DNA of 17,844 nt, from the NCBI RefSeq assembly GCF_003464165.1, contig NZ_QSEK01000042.1:1-17844 (forward strand), written 5' to 3'. The notes under the pieces are model-generated. The model did no database searches. It was given only the letters and a program-made list of their open reading frames with translations, and had not been told where the DNA came from. The first letter of the stretch is position 1, and each line of letters opens with the position of its first letter. This document shows, piece by piece, positions 9,113 to 16,698 of the stretch. Origin of the DNA: Eubacterium sp. AM49-13BH (GTDB lineage: Bacteria; Bacillota; Clostridia; Lachnospirales; Lachnospiraceae). Made by a program: the position numbers and the translations under genes.

Positions 9113-9955
9113 ATGGGGAAAATAATATTGTGCAGGGGTCAGAGAACTGATAAGCCATATGTCACACCACAGACTGACATTAAGCTGTATTCAGCCGAAG
9201 AACTCTGTTACTACATATACAATAATATATACCTGATTGGGCAGGACCTGATAGACGATAACCTTATACAATTTCTGCAGGCTGTGGGTGAAGGTGAGCT
9301 TGCAGCAAGAGTTAAGAAGCTTAAGGAATCGGGTGCTCCGCTTGCACAGATACTTGTGACTATTCTTAAGTCAATAGATTATTATTCTGTTGCAGAGATA
9401 GAACAGCTTAAGGAGATTCTTAACACACTTGGAAAACAGAGTGTGTGTGAGAGACTTAAGGCGAGAGGCGACGGTTATCTTAATGCGGATTTCTATTTTG
9501 CTGCAATCAGCTGTTATGAGTCAATTATAAAGGACTATAAGGGAAAAGACCTGCTGGCAGCAGATTATGCCAAAGTATATCATAATCTTGGCACTGCATA
9601 TGCAAGAATGTTCATGTATGAAAAGGCAGTGGAGTATTATAACGAGGCTTACAGACTGGGTCAGCATGAGGAATCAAAAAAATGCAGCATAGCCGCGTCT
9701 ATTATGGCTAAGAAGGACAAAGAGCCGGTCAATGTGGATGTGCAGGAAGATGAGTATGTTGTACAGAGAGAGTTAGAGACTCTTATGGATAATGCAAGAT
9801 ACAGTGATGAATACAGAGAACTTGAAGATATAGACAGACTCAAGGGCGACGGTAATCTTACACAGTTTAATCAGGCAATAGACGCAAAACTAACATCATG
9901 GGTTGCAAATTTAAAACGATATGTTACAATTAACAGTGGCTTTTTACGCAGATAA
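9113..9955 (+). CDS. Tetratricopeptide-repeat protein
   Basis: A cytoplasmic protein of about 280 residues without signal or membrane segments. The N-terminal 100 residues form a conserved-looking helical region (YSAEELCYYIYNNIYL). Residues about 110-190 hold at least two TPR-type helix pairs (DFYFAAISCYESII and YHNLGTAYARMFMYEKAVEYY). The C-terminal part is charged and acidic, followed by a basic end. TPR units bind other proteins. Next to an Hsp70-like gene this hints at a co-chaperone or scaffold role, which is inference. Start choice: GGAG at 9103-9106 sits 6 bp before the ATG at 9113, whereas the in-frame ATG at 9101 has no ribosome site. It follows the Hsp70-like gene by 34 bp and ends 36 bp before pheS, so it belongs to the same transcript. 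Confidence 0.78.
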   Translation: MGKIILCRGQRTDKPYVTPQTDIKLYSAEELCYYIYNNIYLIGQDLIDDNLIQFLQAVGEGELAARVKKLKESGAPLAQILVTILKSIDYYSVAEIEQLKEILNTLGKQSVCERLKARGDGYLNADFYFAAISCYESIIKDYKGKDLLAADYAKVYHNLGTAYARMFMYEKAVEYYNEAYRLGQHEESKKCSIAASIMAKKDKEPVNVDVQEDEYVVQRELETLMDNARYSDEYRELEDIDRLKGDGNLTQFNQAIDAKLTSWVANLKRYVTINSGFLRR

Positions 9956-9991
9956 TTGATAAAAAGCGAAAGAAGTATGGAGGCTATAAGG

Positions 9992-11011
9992 ATGAAAGAA
10001 AGACTTGAAGCAATTAGAGAAAGAGCTTTAGCACAGATTAATGAAACTGATTCGCTTGATAAGCTGAATGATATCAGAGTCGCTTTCCTTGGAAAGAAGG
10101 GTGAACTTACAGAAGTACTTAAAGGTATGAAGGATGTTGCACCAGAAGACAGACCTAAGGTTGGTCAGATTGTTAATGAGACAAGACAGGCAATTGAAGA
10201 AGTATTAGAAAAGGCTAAGACAGAATTAGCTGCCAAGAAGAGAGAATTTCAGTTAAAGAGTGAAGTAATAGATGTTACTCTTCCATCTAAGAGGGATGAG
10301 TTAGGACATAAACATCCTAATACACTTGCATTAGAGGAAATCCAGAAGATATTCATCGGAATGGGTTATGAGGTAGTTGACGGACCAGAAGTTGAGTATG
10401 ATTACTACAATTTTGAGGCACTTAATATACCAGCTAACCACCCGGCTAAGGATGAACAAGATACATTCTACATCAATGATAAGATAGTACTCCGTACACA
10501 GACTTCCCCTGTTCAGGCAAGAGTTATGGAGAAGGGCAAGCTCCCTATCAGAATGATTTCTCCAGGACGTGTATACAGAGCAGATGAAGTTGATGCTACA
10601 CATTCACCATGCTTCCATCAGGTAGAAGGTCTTGTAATTGATAAGGGAATCACATTTGCAGACCTTAAAGGAACTTTAGCAGAATTCGCCAAGGAGCTTT
10701 TCGGACCTGATACTAAGGTTAAGTTCAGACCACATCATTTCCCATTCACTGAGCCTAGTGCCGAGATGGATGTAAGCTGTTTCAAATGTGGTGGTAAAGG
10801 ATGCCGTTTCTGCAAGGGCGAGGGATGGATTGAAATCCTCGGCTGTGGAATGGTTCACCCACATGTATTCGAGCTTTGCGGAATTGATAAGGAAGAATAT
10901 ACAGGATTTGCCTTTGGTGTAGGACTTGAGAGAGTTGCTCTTCTTAAGTACGAAATCGATGACATGAGACTTCTTTATGAGAACGATATCAGATTCATAA
11001 AACAGTTCTAA
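9992..11011 (+). CDS. pheS: Phenylalanyl-tRNA synthetase alpha chain
   Basis: Catalytic subunit of the alpha2-beta2 enzyme that charges tRNA-Phe. The 339-residue product has the N-terminal coiled-coil arm (MKERLEAIRERALAQI), the family block RVAFLGKKGELTEVLKGM, class II motif 1 around HPNTLALEEIQKIF, motif 2 with HSPCFHQVEGLVID, the Cys-rich segment CFKCGGKGCRFCKG followed by EILGCGMVHP, and motif 3 GFAFGVGLERVALL. GGAGG at 9979-9983 lies 8 bp before the ATG at 9992. An in-frame TTG at 9956 would extend the frame by 12 residues that are not part of the family and would cover the ribosome site, so it is rejected. pheT follows after 63 bp. Confidence 0.97.
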   Translation: MKERLEAIRERALAQINETDSLDKLNDIRVAFLGKKGELTEVLKGMKDVAPEDRPKVGQIVNETRQAIEEVLEKAKTELAAKKREFQLKSEVIDVTLPSKRDELGHKHPNTLALEEIQKIFIGMGYEVVDGPEVEYDYYNFEALNIPANHPAKDEQDTFYINDKIVLRTQTSPVQARVMEKGKLPIRMISPGRVYRADEVDATHSPCFHQVEGLVIDKGITFADLKGTLAEFAKELFGPDTKVKFRPHHFPFTEPSAEMDVSCFKCGGKGCRFCKGEGWIEILGCGMVHPHVFELCGIDKEEYTGFAFGVGLERVALLKYEIDDMRLLYENDIRFIKQF

Positions 11012-11074
11012 ATCGATTCATATAGTGGCCTAATGACTGGAATAAGATAAAGTATATTTAAGGAGAATGACGAT

Positions 11075-13501
11075 ATGAATACATCATTAAATTGGATAAA
11101 AGCAATGGTTCCAGGTCTTGAGTGTACAGATCAGGAATTCAGAGATGCAATGACACTTTCAGGAACTAAGGTAGAGTGTTTCAACGCATTTGACAAGAAC
11201 CTTGATAAAATCGTAGTTGGACAGATTCTCTCAGTTGAGAAGCATCCTGATGCAGACAAGCTTGTTGTATGCCAGGTTAATGTTGGCAGTGAGAATGTCC
11301 AGATTGTAACAGGTGCACCTAACATTGAAGTTGGTTCAAGCGGACAGAAGGTTCCTGTAGTATTAGACGGAGGTAAAGTTGCCGGAGGACATGACGGCGG
11401 CGCACTTCCAGAAGACGGAATTAAGATTAAGAAGGGCAAGTTAAGAGGCATAGAGTCATGCGGTATGATGTGCTCTATCGAGGAACTTGGTTCTTCAAGA
11501 GAATTCTTCCCGGATGCACCAGAGGGAGGAATCTATATATTAGGAGATGATGCTGTTGTTGGTTCAAGTGCAGTAGAGTACTTAGGACTTAACGATACAG
11601 TATTTGAATATGAGATTACTAATAACCGTGTAGACTGCTACAGCGTTATCGGTATCGCAAGAGAGGCTGCTGCTACATTCAGAAAGCCTTTCAATCCACC
11701 GGTTGTTACTAAGACAGGTAACAATGAGGATGTTAACACAATGGTTTCAGTTGATATTGAAGCTAAAGAGCTTTGCTCAAGATATGTTGCAAGAGTTGTT
11801 AAGAATATAAGACTTGCTCCATCTCCAAAGTGGATGCAGCAAAGACTTATGACAGCAGGCATCAGACCAATCAATAACATTGTTGATATCACTAACTATG
11901 TTATGGAAGAATATGGTCAGCCAATGCACGCATATGACTATGATACTATTGCAGGTCACAAGATTGTTGTAAGAACAGCAGCTGATGGCGAGAAGTTCGT
12001 AACACTTGACGGACAGGAGAGAACTCTTGATGCACAGACACTTCTTATCTGTGATGGCGATAAGCCGGTTGGTATCGCAGGTATCATGGGTGGCGAGAAC
12101 TCAATGATTACTGATGATGTTCAGACAATGCTTTTTGAAGCAGCTACATTTGACGGAACTAACATCAGAAAGACAACTAAGAAGATTGGTTTAAGAACAG
12201 ACGCTTCTGGTAAGTTCGAGAAGGGACTTGACCCAGAGAACGCAATGGAGGCTATCAACAGAGCATGCCAGCTTATCGAGGAGCTTGATGCAGGTGATGT
12301 TGTAGGTGGTGCAGTTGATGTATATCCTGACCCTGTAACTAAGAAGAGACTTCCATTTGAGCCAGCTAAATACAACGCTTTACTTGGTACTAATGTATCA
12401 GATGAAGATATGCTTTCTTACTTTGAAAGACTTGAAGTTGAATATGATAAAGACGCTAATGAGCTTATCATCCCAACATTCAGACAGGATCTTAACAGAG
12501 ATGCTGATATAGCAGAGGAAGTTGCAAGATTCTTCGGATATGACAACATTCCTACAACTCTTCCTAAGGGAGAGACAACAATGGGTAAGATTTCATTTGA
12601 GCAGAGCATTGAAGATGCAGCTTCTGAGGTTGCCCAGTTTACAGGATTCTCACAGGCTATGACATACTCATTCGAGAGCCCTAAGGTATTCGATAAGTTA
12701 AAGCTTCCTGCTGATTCTGTATACAGAAAGACAGTTGTAATCTCTAACCCATTAGGAGAGGATTTCTCAGTTATGAGAACACTTCCAATCCACGGAATGC
12801 TTACATCATTGTCTACTAACTATAACAGAAGAAACAAGAATGTTAAGTTATATGAATTAGCTAAGGTTTACCTTGCAGCAGATGATGTTAACGAGCTTCC
12901 GGATGAAAGAGTTGAATTCACACTTGGAGCTTTCGGCAGCGTTGACTTCTACTCAATGAAGGGTGTTATTGAAGAATTCCTTGAGAAGATTGGAATGAAG
13001 AAGAAGCCAACATATGATGCTAAGGCTGGTATTCCATTCTTACATCCAGGCCGTCAGGCTGATGTATATTATGCTGATAAGAAGATTGGTTACATCGGAG
13101 AACTTCATCCAGATGTTGCCGATACTTACTCAATCGGTGAGAGAACATATATTGTTGTTATTGATATTCCAACAGTTACAGAAATGGCAAGCTTCGATAA
13201 GAAGTTCACAGGAATTGCAAAGTTCCCAGCTGTAACAAGAGATATCAGTATGGTAATGCCTAAGGAACTTCCAGTTGGTGAAGTTGAGAAGATTATTGAG
13301 AAGCGCGGCGGCAAGATATTAGAAAGCTACAACCTCTTCGATATCTACGAAGGAAGCCAGATTAAAGAAGGCTTTAAGTCAGTCGCTTACTCAATCGCAT
13401 TCAGAGCTAAGGACAGAACACTTGAGGATAAGGATATCACACCAGTAATGGAGAAGATATTCAAGGACCTTGAGGCTGACGGAATCGAGCTTAGAAAGTA
13501 G
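11075..13501 (+). CDS. pheT: Phenylalanyl-tRNA synthetase beta chain
   Basis: The 808-residue partner of PheS, full length for the family and unbroken. Domains in order: N-terminal B1 start (MNTSLNWIKAMVPGLE), the EMAP/tRNA-binding fold at about 45-155 (IVVGQILSVEKHPDADKLVV), the B3/B4 editing domain (about 215-400, with SRYVARVVKN, MEEYGQPMHAYD and GIAGIMGGENS), the B5 DNA-binding-like domain (about 405-480), the catalytic-like core (about 490-680), and the C-terminal anticodon-binding ferredoxin-fold domain (AKFPAVTRDISMVM to the end). AAGGAG at 11060-11065 sits 9 bp before the ATG. A GC-rich hairpin 38 bp after the stop probably ends the transcript. Confidence 0.98.
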   Translation: MNTSLNWIKAMVPGLECTDQEFRDAMTLSGTKVECFNAFDKNLDKIVVGQILSVEKHPDADKLVVCQVNVGSENVQIVTGAPNIEVGSSGQKVPVVLDGGKVAGGHDGGALPEDGIKIKKGKLRGIESCGMMCSIEELGSSREFFPDAPEGGIYILGDDAVVGSSAVEYLGLNDTVFEYEITNNRVDCYSVIGIAREAAATFRKPFNPPVVTKTGNNEDVNTMVSVDIEAKELCSRYVARVVKNIRLAPSPKWMQQRLMTAGIRPINNIVDITNYVMEEYGQPMHAYDYDTIAGHKIVVRTAADGEKFVTLDGQERTLDAQTLLICDGDKPVGIAGIMGGENSMITDDVQTMLFEAATFDGTNIRKTTKKIGLRTDASGKFEKGLDPENAMEAINRACQLIEELDAGDVVGGAVDVYPDPVTKKRLPFEPAKYNALLGTNVSDEDMLSYFERLEVEYDKDANELIIPTFRQDLNRDADIAEEVARFFGYDNIPTTLPKGETTMGKISFEQSIEDAASEVAQFTGFSQAMTYSFESPKVFDKLKLPADSVYRKTVVISNPLGEDFSVMRTLPIHGMLTSLSTNYNRRNKNVKLYELAKVYLAADDVNELPDERVEFTLGAFGSVDFYSMKGVIEEFLEKIGMKKKPTYDAKAGIPFLHPGRQADVYYADKKIGYIGELHPDVADTYSIGERTYIVVIDIPTVTEMASFDKKFTGIAKFPAVTRDISMVMPKELPVGEVEKIIEKRGGKILESYNLFDIYEGSQIKEGFKSVAYSIAFRAKDRTLEDKDITPVMEKIFKDLEADGIELRK

Positions 13502-13538
13502 TGCAGATATAGACCGCGATGTTGTGGCGGTTGATGAA

Positions 13539-13564
13539 GGGGCGGCGTGTGGCGCCGCCCCTTT
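13539..13564 (+). terminator. Intrinsic terminator after pheT
   Basis: GGGGCGGCG (13539-13547) pairs with CGCCGCCCC (13553-13561) around the 5-nt loop TGTGG, a perfect 9-bp GC stem followed by TTT. The T run is short, so termination may be partial. Its position 38 bp after pheT fits the end of the long glyS-pheT transcript. Confidence 0.7.
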
Positions 13565-13573
13565 GCTGTAGCG

Positions 13574-13821
13574 TTCCGGGAAGCTGGAGCTGTGGATTGG
13601 ACGTTATAGTAGTGTGAGACACGGAGGAAGTCCAAAACCGGGAAGCCGCAGGCGCGGATTGGACTTTAAAGTAGTGTGAGACACGGAAGAAGTCCAAAAC
13701 TAGGAAGCCGTAGGCGTGAATTGGACTTTAAAGTAGTGTGAGCCACGGAGGAAGTCCAAAATGGGGAAGCCGTAGGAGCGGATTGGACTTTAAAGTAGTG
13801 TGAGGCACGATGGAAGTCCAA
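13574..13821. repeat. Tandem 62-bp repeat array B (4 units)
   Basis: Four 39-bp cores lie at 13597-13635, 13659-13697, 13721-13759 and 13783-13821, each starting TTGGAC and ending GTCCAA, again at exactly 62-bp spacing with 23-bp linkers. Units 2-4 begin TTGGACTT and end AAGTCCAA, giving an 8-bp perfect stem. Unit 1 has TTGGACGT, like array A. The core centre AGTAGTGTGAG...CACGG is related to the AGCAGCGGGA...CACGG of array A. The linkers are also repeated (GGAAGCCGYAGG), unlike CRISPR spacers. The array fills the space between the pheT terminator and queA, where no convincing promoter for queA can be seen. Function unknown. Confidence 0.92.
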
Positions 13822-13857
13822 TCCAGTGAAGCATAAAGTACTGAAAGGAGTATAAGC

Positions 13858-14888
13858 ATGGATTTACATGATTTTTATTATGATCTGCCAGAGGAATTAA
13901 TTGCACAGGATCCATTGTCTGACAGATCAAGTTCAAGACTTATGGTGCTTGATAAGGAGACAGGAGAGATTGAGCATAGAATATTCAGAGATATCGTAGA
14001 TTATCTTAAGCCGGGAGATTGTCTTGTTGTTAATGATACGAAGGTAATTCCTGCGAGACTTATAGGAACTAAGGTTGATACAGGAGCTGCTATTGAAGTA
14101 TTGCTTCTTAAGAGACTTGAGGATAGACAGGATACATGGGAAGTACTTGTCAAGCCGGGAAAGAAAGCTAAGGTTGGTGCCAAGATAAGTTTTGGCGAAG
14201 GTAAGCTTATAGGAGAGGTTATTGATATAGTTGAAGAAGGAAACAGACTTATCCAGTTCACATATGATGGAATATTTGAAGAGATTCTTGATGAACTCGG
14301 ACAGATGCCGCTTCCACCATATATAACACATAAACTTGAAGATAAGAACAGATACCAGACAGTATATGCAAAGCATGAGGCTCTGCAGCAGCGCCTACTG
14401 CCGGATTACATTTTACAACAGAGCTTCTTGAAAAAATCAAAGCTATGGGGGTAAATATAGCCAGAGTTACACTTCATGTGGGACTTGGAACATTCAGACC
14501 AGTTAAGGTAGAAAATATTCTTGATCATCATATGCATTCAGAATTCTATGTTGTTACACAGGAAGCTGCTGATATGATTAATAATACAAGAAAGAATGGC
14601 GGCAGGGTAATTGCTGTTGGAACAACAAGTACAAGAACTCTTGAGTCAGTTGCACTTGAAGATGGAACAATTCCAGCTAAGAGTGGATGGACAGAGATAT
14701 TCATATATCCGGGATATAAATTTAAGGCTATAGACTGTCTTATAACTAACTTCCATCTTCCAGAATCAACACTTGTTATGCTGGTATCAGCACTTGCTGG
14801 AAGAGAGCATGTGCTTCATGCCTATGAGGTTGCTGTGCAGGAAAAATACAGATTCTTCAGTTTTGGAGATGCTATGTTTATTAAATAA
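13858..14888 (+). CDS. queA: S-adenosylmethionine:tRNA ribosyltransferase-isomerase (QueA), interrupted by a one-base deletion
   Basis: Transfers and isomerises the ribose of S-adenosylmethionine onto 7-aminomethyl-7-deazaguanine in tRNA, making epoxyqueuosine at the wobble base. The start [17 protein letters not shown] with [11 protein letters not shown] is typical, and AAAGGAG at 13844-13850 sits 7 bp before the ATG. The frame breaks at 14380: adding one G (GAG-GGC-TCT) restores the family motif [16 protein letters not shown]. The other frame then runs to 14888 through [25 protein letters not shown] and [19 protein letters not shown]. The rejoined protein is about 343 residues, normal length. 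Queuosine synthesis is not essential, so a real mutation is possible, but the intact second half and two similar lesions nearby favour a sequence error. Confidence 0.93.
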
Positions 14889-14902
14889 TTCAAAAAATAT
14901 AT

Positions 14903-14931
14903 TTGAACTTCTTAAAGGTTAATGATATCAT
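14903..14931 (+). promoter_or_regulatory. Predicted sigma-A promoter for the PilZ gene
   Basis: TTGAAC (14903-14908) and TATCAT (14926-14931) are separated by 17 bp, good matches to the -35 and -10 consensus. The start of transcription would be near 14938, about 50 nt before the PilZ-domain gene. The -10 box lies inside a perfect palindrome. Confidence 0.6.
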
Positions 14932-14933
14932 TA
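14920..14933. promoter_or_regulatory. Perfect 14-bp palindrome over the -10 box
   Basis: TAATGATATCATTA is its own reverse complement and covers the predicted -10 box TATCAT of the PilZ promoter. A dimeric repressor bound here would block RNA polymerase. Such short AT-rich palindromes can also occur by chance. Confidence 0.4.
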
Positions 14934-14987
14934 GATAGATTAAGTAAACATGAACAGATAAGAGGCTGCTCGGAATAGAGGATAATC

Positions 14988-15311
14988 ATGGTCAAAGTTG
15001 AGAGAAGACAATCAAGAAGAACTGATGTTGATGTTATTATTTCTTTGAAAAAGCTTGATGAAAGTCGTATTTCTGCATGTTCCGGGGAGACAGTGGATGT
15101 TAATGTTATTAACATATCCAAGGGTGGCATAGCATTCAAATCAGACCGTAAGTTTGAGCTGAATACTTATTATTCGACAGTAATCACTCTTGATAATAAA
15201 GAATGTATAGAGGCTGTTGTTGAGATAATCAGAATGGAGAATCTTGGAGAGGCTGAGATACCTACGGATGCAGATTTGTGGGGATTAGTGAGGAAGATCA
15301 GTTCAGAATAG
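14988..15311 (+). CDS. Small PilZ-domain protein, probable cyclic-di-GMP receptor
   Basis: A 107-residue protein made of almost nothing but a PilZ domain. It shows both ligand motifs of the family: an arginine pair R-x3-R at the start (VERRQSRRTDV, residues 4-14) and N-x-S-x2-G (NISKGG, 42-47). The rest is beta-rich, and a short acidic insert (LGEAEIPTDADLW) comes before the last strand. Single-domain PilZ proteins bind cyclic-di-GMP and act by contacting a partner, often for motility or exopolysaccharide control. The target here is unknown; a glycosyltransferase locus begins about 2 kb downstream. AGAGGA at 14977-14982 serves the ATG. It has its own promoter and is followed directly by rnpB. 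Confidence 0.85.
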   Translation: MVKVERRQSRRTDVDVIISLKKLDESRISACSGETVDVNVINISKGGIAFKSDRKFELNTYYSTVITLDNKECIEAVVEIIRMENLGEAEIPTDADLWGLVRKISSE

Positions 15312-15356
15312 AAGTGTACCAGCTTGTATATGAAAGCAATCACAATTAAATATCAT

Positions 15357-15704
15357 GAGTAGTGCAGATGATCGCGGCTGCATTCGTGCAGGTGAGGAAA
15401 GTCCGGGCTTCATAGGGCAGGATGCCGGATAACGTCCGGTGGAGGCGACTCCAAGGCCAGTGCAACAGAAATATACCGCCATGGCGAAAGTTGTGGTAAG
15501 GGTGGAAAGGCAGAGTAAGAGACTACCGCATTGCTGGTAACAGCAGTGGCACATGTAAACCCCATCCGAAGCAAGACCAAACAAAAGCGTTACAAAGGCT
15601 GCCCGCCAAGCTTTAGGTAGGTCGCTTGAGCCTGCTGGTAACAGCAGGACTAGATAGATGATCGTCACAGCTATGCTGACATAACCCGGCTTATAGCGCT
15701 GCTC
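15357..15704 (+). ncRNA. rnpB: RNase P RNA, bacterial type A
   Basis: The catalytic RNA that trims the 5' leader of precursor tRNAs. Conserved core elements are visible: GAGGAAAGTCCGGGC near the 5' end, the ACAGAAATATACCGCC block, a central GGTAAGGGTGGAAAGG segment, and the 3' conserved AGATAGATGATCG with ACATAACCCGGC. The ends pair as helix P1: GAGTAGTGC (15357-15365) with GCGCTGCTC (15696-15704), 9 bp including two G-U pairs, which sets the boundaries. The length of about 348 nt fits type A. A weak TTGTAT (15324-15329) with TTAAAT (15346-15351), 16 bp apart, could be its promoter; otherwise it may be processed from the PilZ transcript. Confidence 0.96.
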
Positions 15705-15717
15705 ATTTTATTATTAT

Positions 15718-15739
15718 TCCGGCGAAAGCCGGATTTTTT
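15718..15739 (+). terminator. Intrinsic terminator after rnpB
   Basis: TCCGGC pairs with GCCGGA around a GAAA tetraloop, followed at once by six T. It lies 14 nt after the P1 helix of rnpB and gives the primary 3' end of that transcript. Confidence 0.9.
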
Positions 15740-15745
15740 GTTTTG

Positions 15746-15774
15746 TTGATTTTTTATAGGACATAATATATGAT
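15746..15774 (+). promoter_or_regulatory. Predicted sigma-A promoter for the vanZ-like gene
   Basis: TTGATT (15746-15751) and TATGAT (15769-15774) are 17 bp apart. Transcription would start near 15781, about 45 nt before the VanZ-family start codon, directly after the rnpB terminator. Confidence 0.6.
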
Positions 15775-15825
15775 GGGAATAGAAGATTACGAAACATTAT
15801 TAAACAATACTTTAGGAGACAATTA

Positions 15826-16410
15826 ATGCAGGAAATATTAAAAAAAATAATCACAGATGTCCTGACTTCATTATACGAGCCATTCTGGTTTGCACTGCTG
15901 TCAGCATTCTTAATGTGTATTGCATATATGTACTGCTACGAACCAGACAACGCAGGCGGCGGATTCAAGAAAATGATGCTTGCATGGGTGAAAAAGTTTA
16001 AGAAGGATGCACATTTTCGCGTGCTGTTCTTCTGGTGCATCGTAACAGTGATGATATTATTCAGGACACTTCTCAACCGAAATCTGTGGATGAATCCGTT
16101 GTCAGATGTAATGGGCGGCTGGACATTCACAGATTCCAAAGGAAAATTCAGCGCAGAACCAGTAGAGAACATAATAATGCTTATACCGTGGACATGGCTG
16201 CTGATTGTATTGAAGAATAGGAAAAATGTGGTTAAAAAGCCAGTACTGTATGCAATTGGGGCTGGCTTTCTGTTCACGCTGGCAATAGAGACAATGCAGC
16301 TTATGTTAAGGCTCGGTACATTCCAGCTGTCAGATATATGCTACAACACACTTGGCGGAATGATTGGTGGAGTGATGTTTTGGATATTCGGGATGATAAG
16401 AAAAAGGTAA
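15826..16410 (+). CDS. VanZ-family membrane protein
   Basis: A 194-residue integral membrane protein with about five hydrophobic segments (residues 19-37, 66-83, 113-130, 139-160 and 171-191). The VanZ family signature is present: the EPVENIIMLIPW block with E114 and N115, then E155, Q158, R162, D170, N174 and G177 in the pattern E-x2-Q-x3-R...D-x3-N-x2-G. VanZ in enterococci gives low-level teicoplanin resistance by an unclear route. Most chromosomal homologues in Clostridia are not tied to resistance, and none of the other van genes is here. AGGAGA at 15814-15819 sits 6 bp before the ATG. It appears to be a single-gene unit with its own promoter. Confidence 0.85.
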   Translation: MQEILKKIITDVLTSLYEPFWFALLSAFLMCIAYMYCYEPDNAGGGFKKMMLAWVKKFKKDAHFRVLFFWCIVTVMILFRTLLNRNLWMNPLSDVMGGWTFTDSKGKFSAEPVENIIMLIPWTWLLIVLKNRKNVVKKPVLYAIGAGFLFTLAIETMQLMLRLGTFQLSDICYNTLGGMIGGVMFWIFGMIRKR

Positions 16411-16429
16411 AAGGAAGCTCCTTGCTTGT

Positions 16430-16450
16430 ATGCTATTTAGTACATAGCAT
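16430..16450. promoter_or_regulatory. Inverted repeat upstream of the loaP promoter
   Basis: ATGCTAT (16430-16436) and ATAGCAT (16444-16450) form a perfect 7-bp inverted repeat with a 7-nt centre. It ends 14 bp before the -35 box of the loaP promoter and has no T run after it, so an upstream protein-binding site is more likely than a terminator of the vanZ-like gene. Evidence is symmetry only. Confidence 0.35.
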
Positions 16451-16464
16451 TATCCTGTAAAACA

Positions 16465-16493
16465 TTGACGAATATAGTCAGAAATGGTAAAAT
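16465..16493 (+). promoter_or_regulatory. Strong predicted sigma-A promoter for loaP and the glycan locus
   Basis: TTGACG (16465-16470) and TAAAAT (16488-16493) are 17 bp apart, the best promoter match in the window. Transcription would start near 16500. Confidence 0.7.
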
Positions 16494-16499
16494 ATAACG

Positions 16500-16698
16500 C
16501 GGTGAATTTTATGTAAAATTGTATTAAATTTTCATAAATTCTGTAAAGCATAAAGTCAGAATAAGATTATGTGCTTGAATATAAAAGCCTGCATGGATGA
16601 ATCGTTGCTATGTCACGTTCATTCAGATGGTGGACATGTGTAATGGTCAGTCTGTCAGAGATGGCAGAGTGGCGGAGCATACCCTAAGGAGAGTGTAT
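16500..16698 (+). other. Leader of about 200 nt before loaP
   Basis: No gene is seen in this part of the transcript. It starts with an AT-rich inverted repeat (AATTTTA 16505-16511, TAAAATT 16514-16520). Further down, ATGTCAC (16609-16615) can pair with GTGGACAT (16631-16638) with one bulged G, and GGATGAA can instead pair with the nearby TTCATTC, so two alternative weak hairpins are possible. No clear intrinsic terminator is present. A long leader suits RNA-level control by the LoaP protein, but no known LoaP target hairpin is recognised. Confidence 0.4.

Noticed and set aside
13387..13697. Minus-strand open frames beginning MDFLRVSHYY and MDFFRVSHYF
   Set aside because: They are translations of the repeat core (two copies in different frames, because 62 is not a multiple of 3) running into the end of pheT. 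They have no separate coding evidence.
13783..13811. TTGGAC of the repeat acting as a -35 box for queA
   Set aside because: At 16-18 bp spacing no -10-like sequence follows in any unit (unit 4 gives CACGAT).
13574..13821. CRISPR array (39-bp repeats, 23-bp spacers)
   Set aside because: The 23-bp linkers are themselves repeated (GGAAGCCGYAGG), the cores vary between units, and no cas gene is near. It is a tandem 62-bp repeat.
775..14390. Programmed -1 ribosomal frameshifting in glyS, rarA and queA
   Set aside because: None of the three sites has a slippery heptamer, the sites share no sequence, and these families are not known to use recoding. Missing bases explain them better.
15303..15668. 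121-residue minus-strand open frame
   Set aside because: It is the complement of the RNase P RNA gene, whose conserved core explains the sequence.
15770..15826. 18-codon leader peptide overlapping the vanZ-like start as TAATG
   Set aside because: Its ATG lies inside the predicted -10 box (TATGAT at 15769-15774), so it would be upstream of the transcription start.
15826..16410. Glycopeptide resistance cluster
   Set aside because: Only a VanZ-family gene is present, with no vanA/H/X, ligase or two-component genes. Such homologues are common and not tied to resistance.
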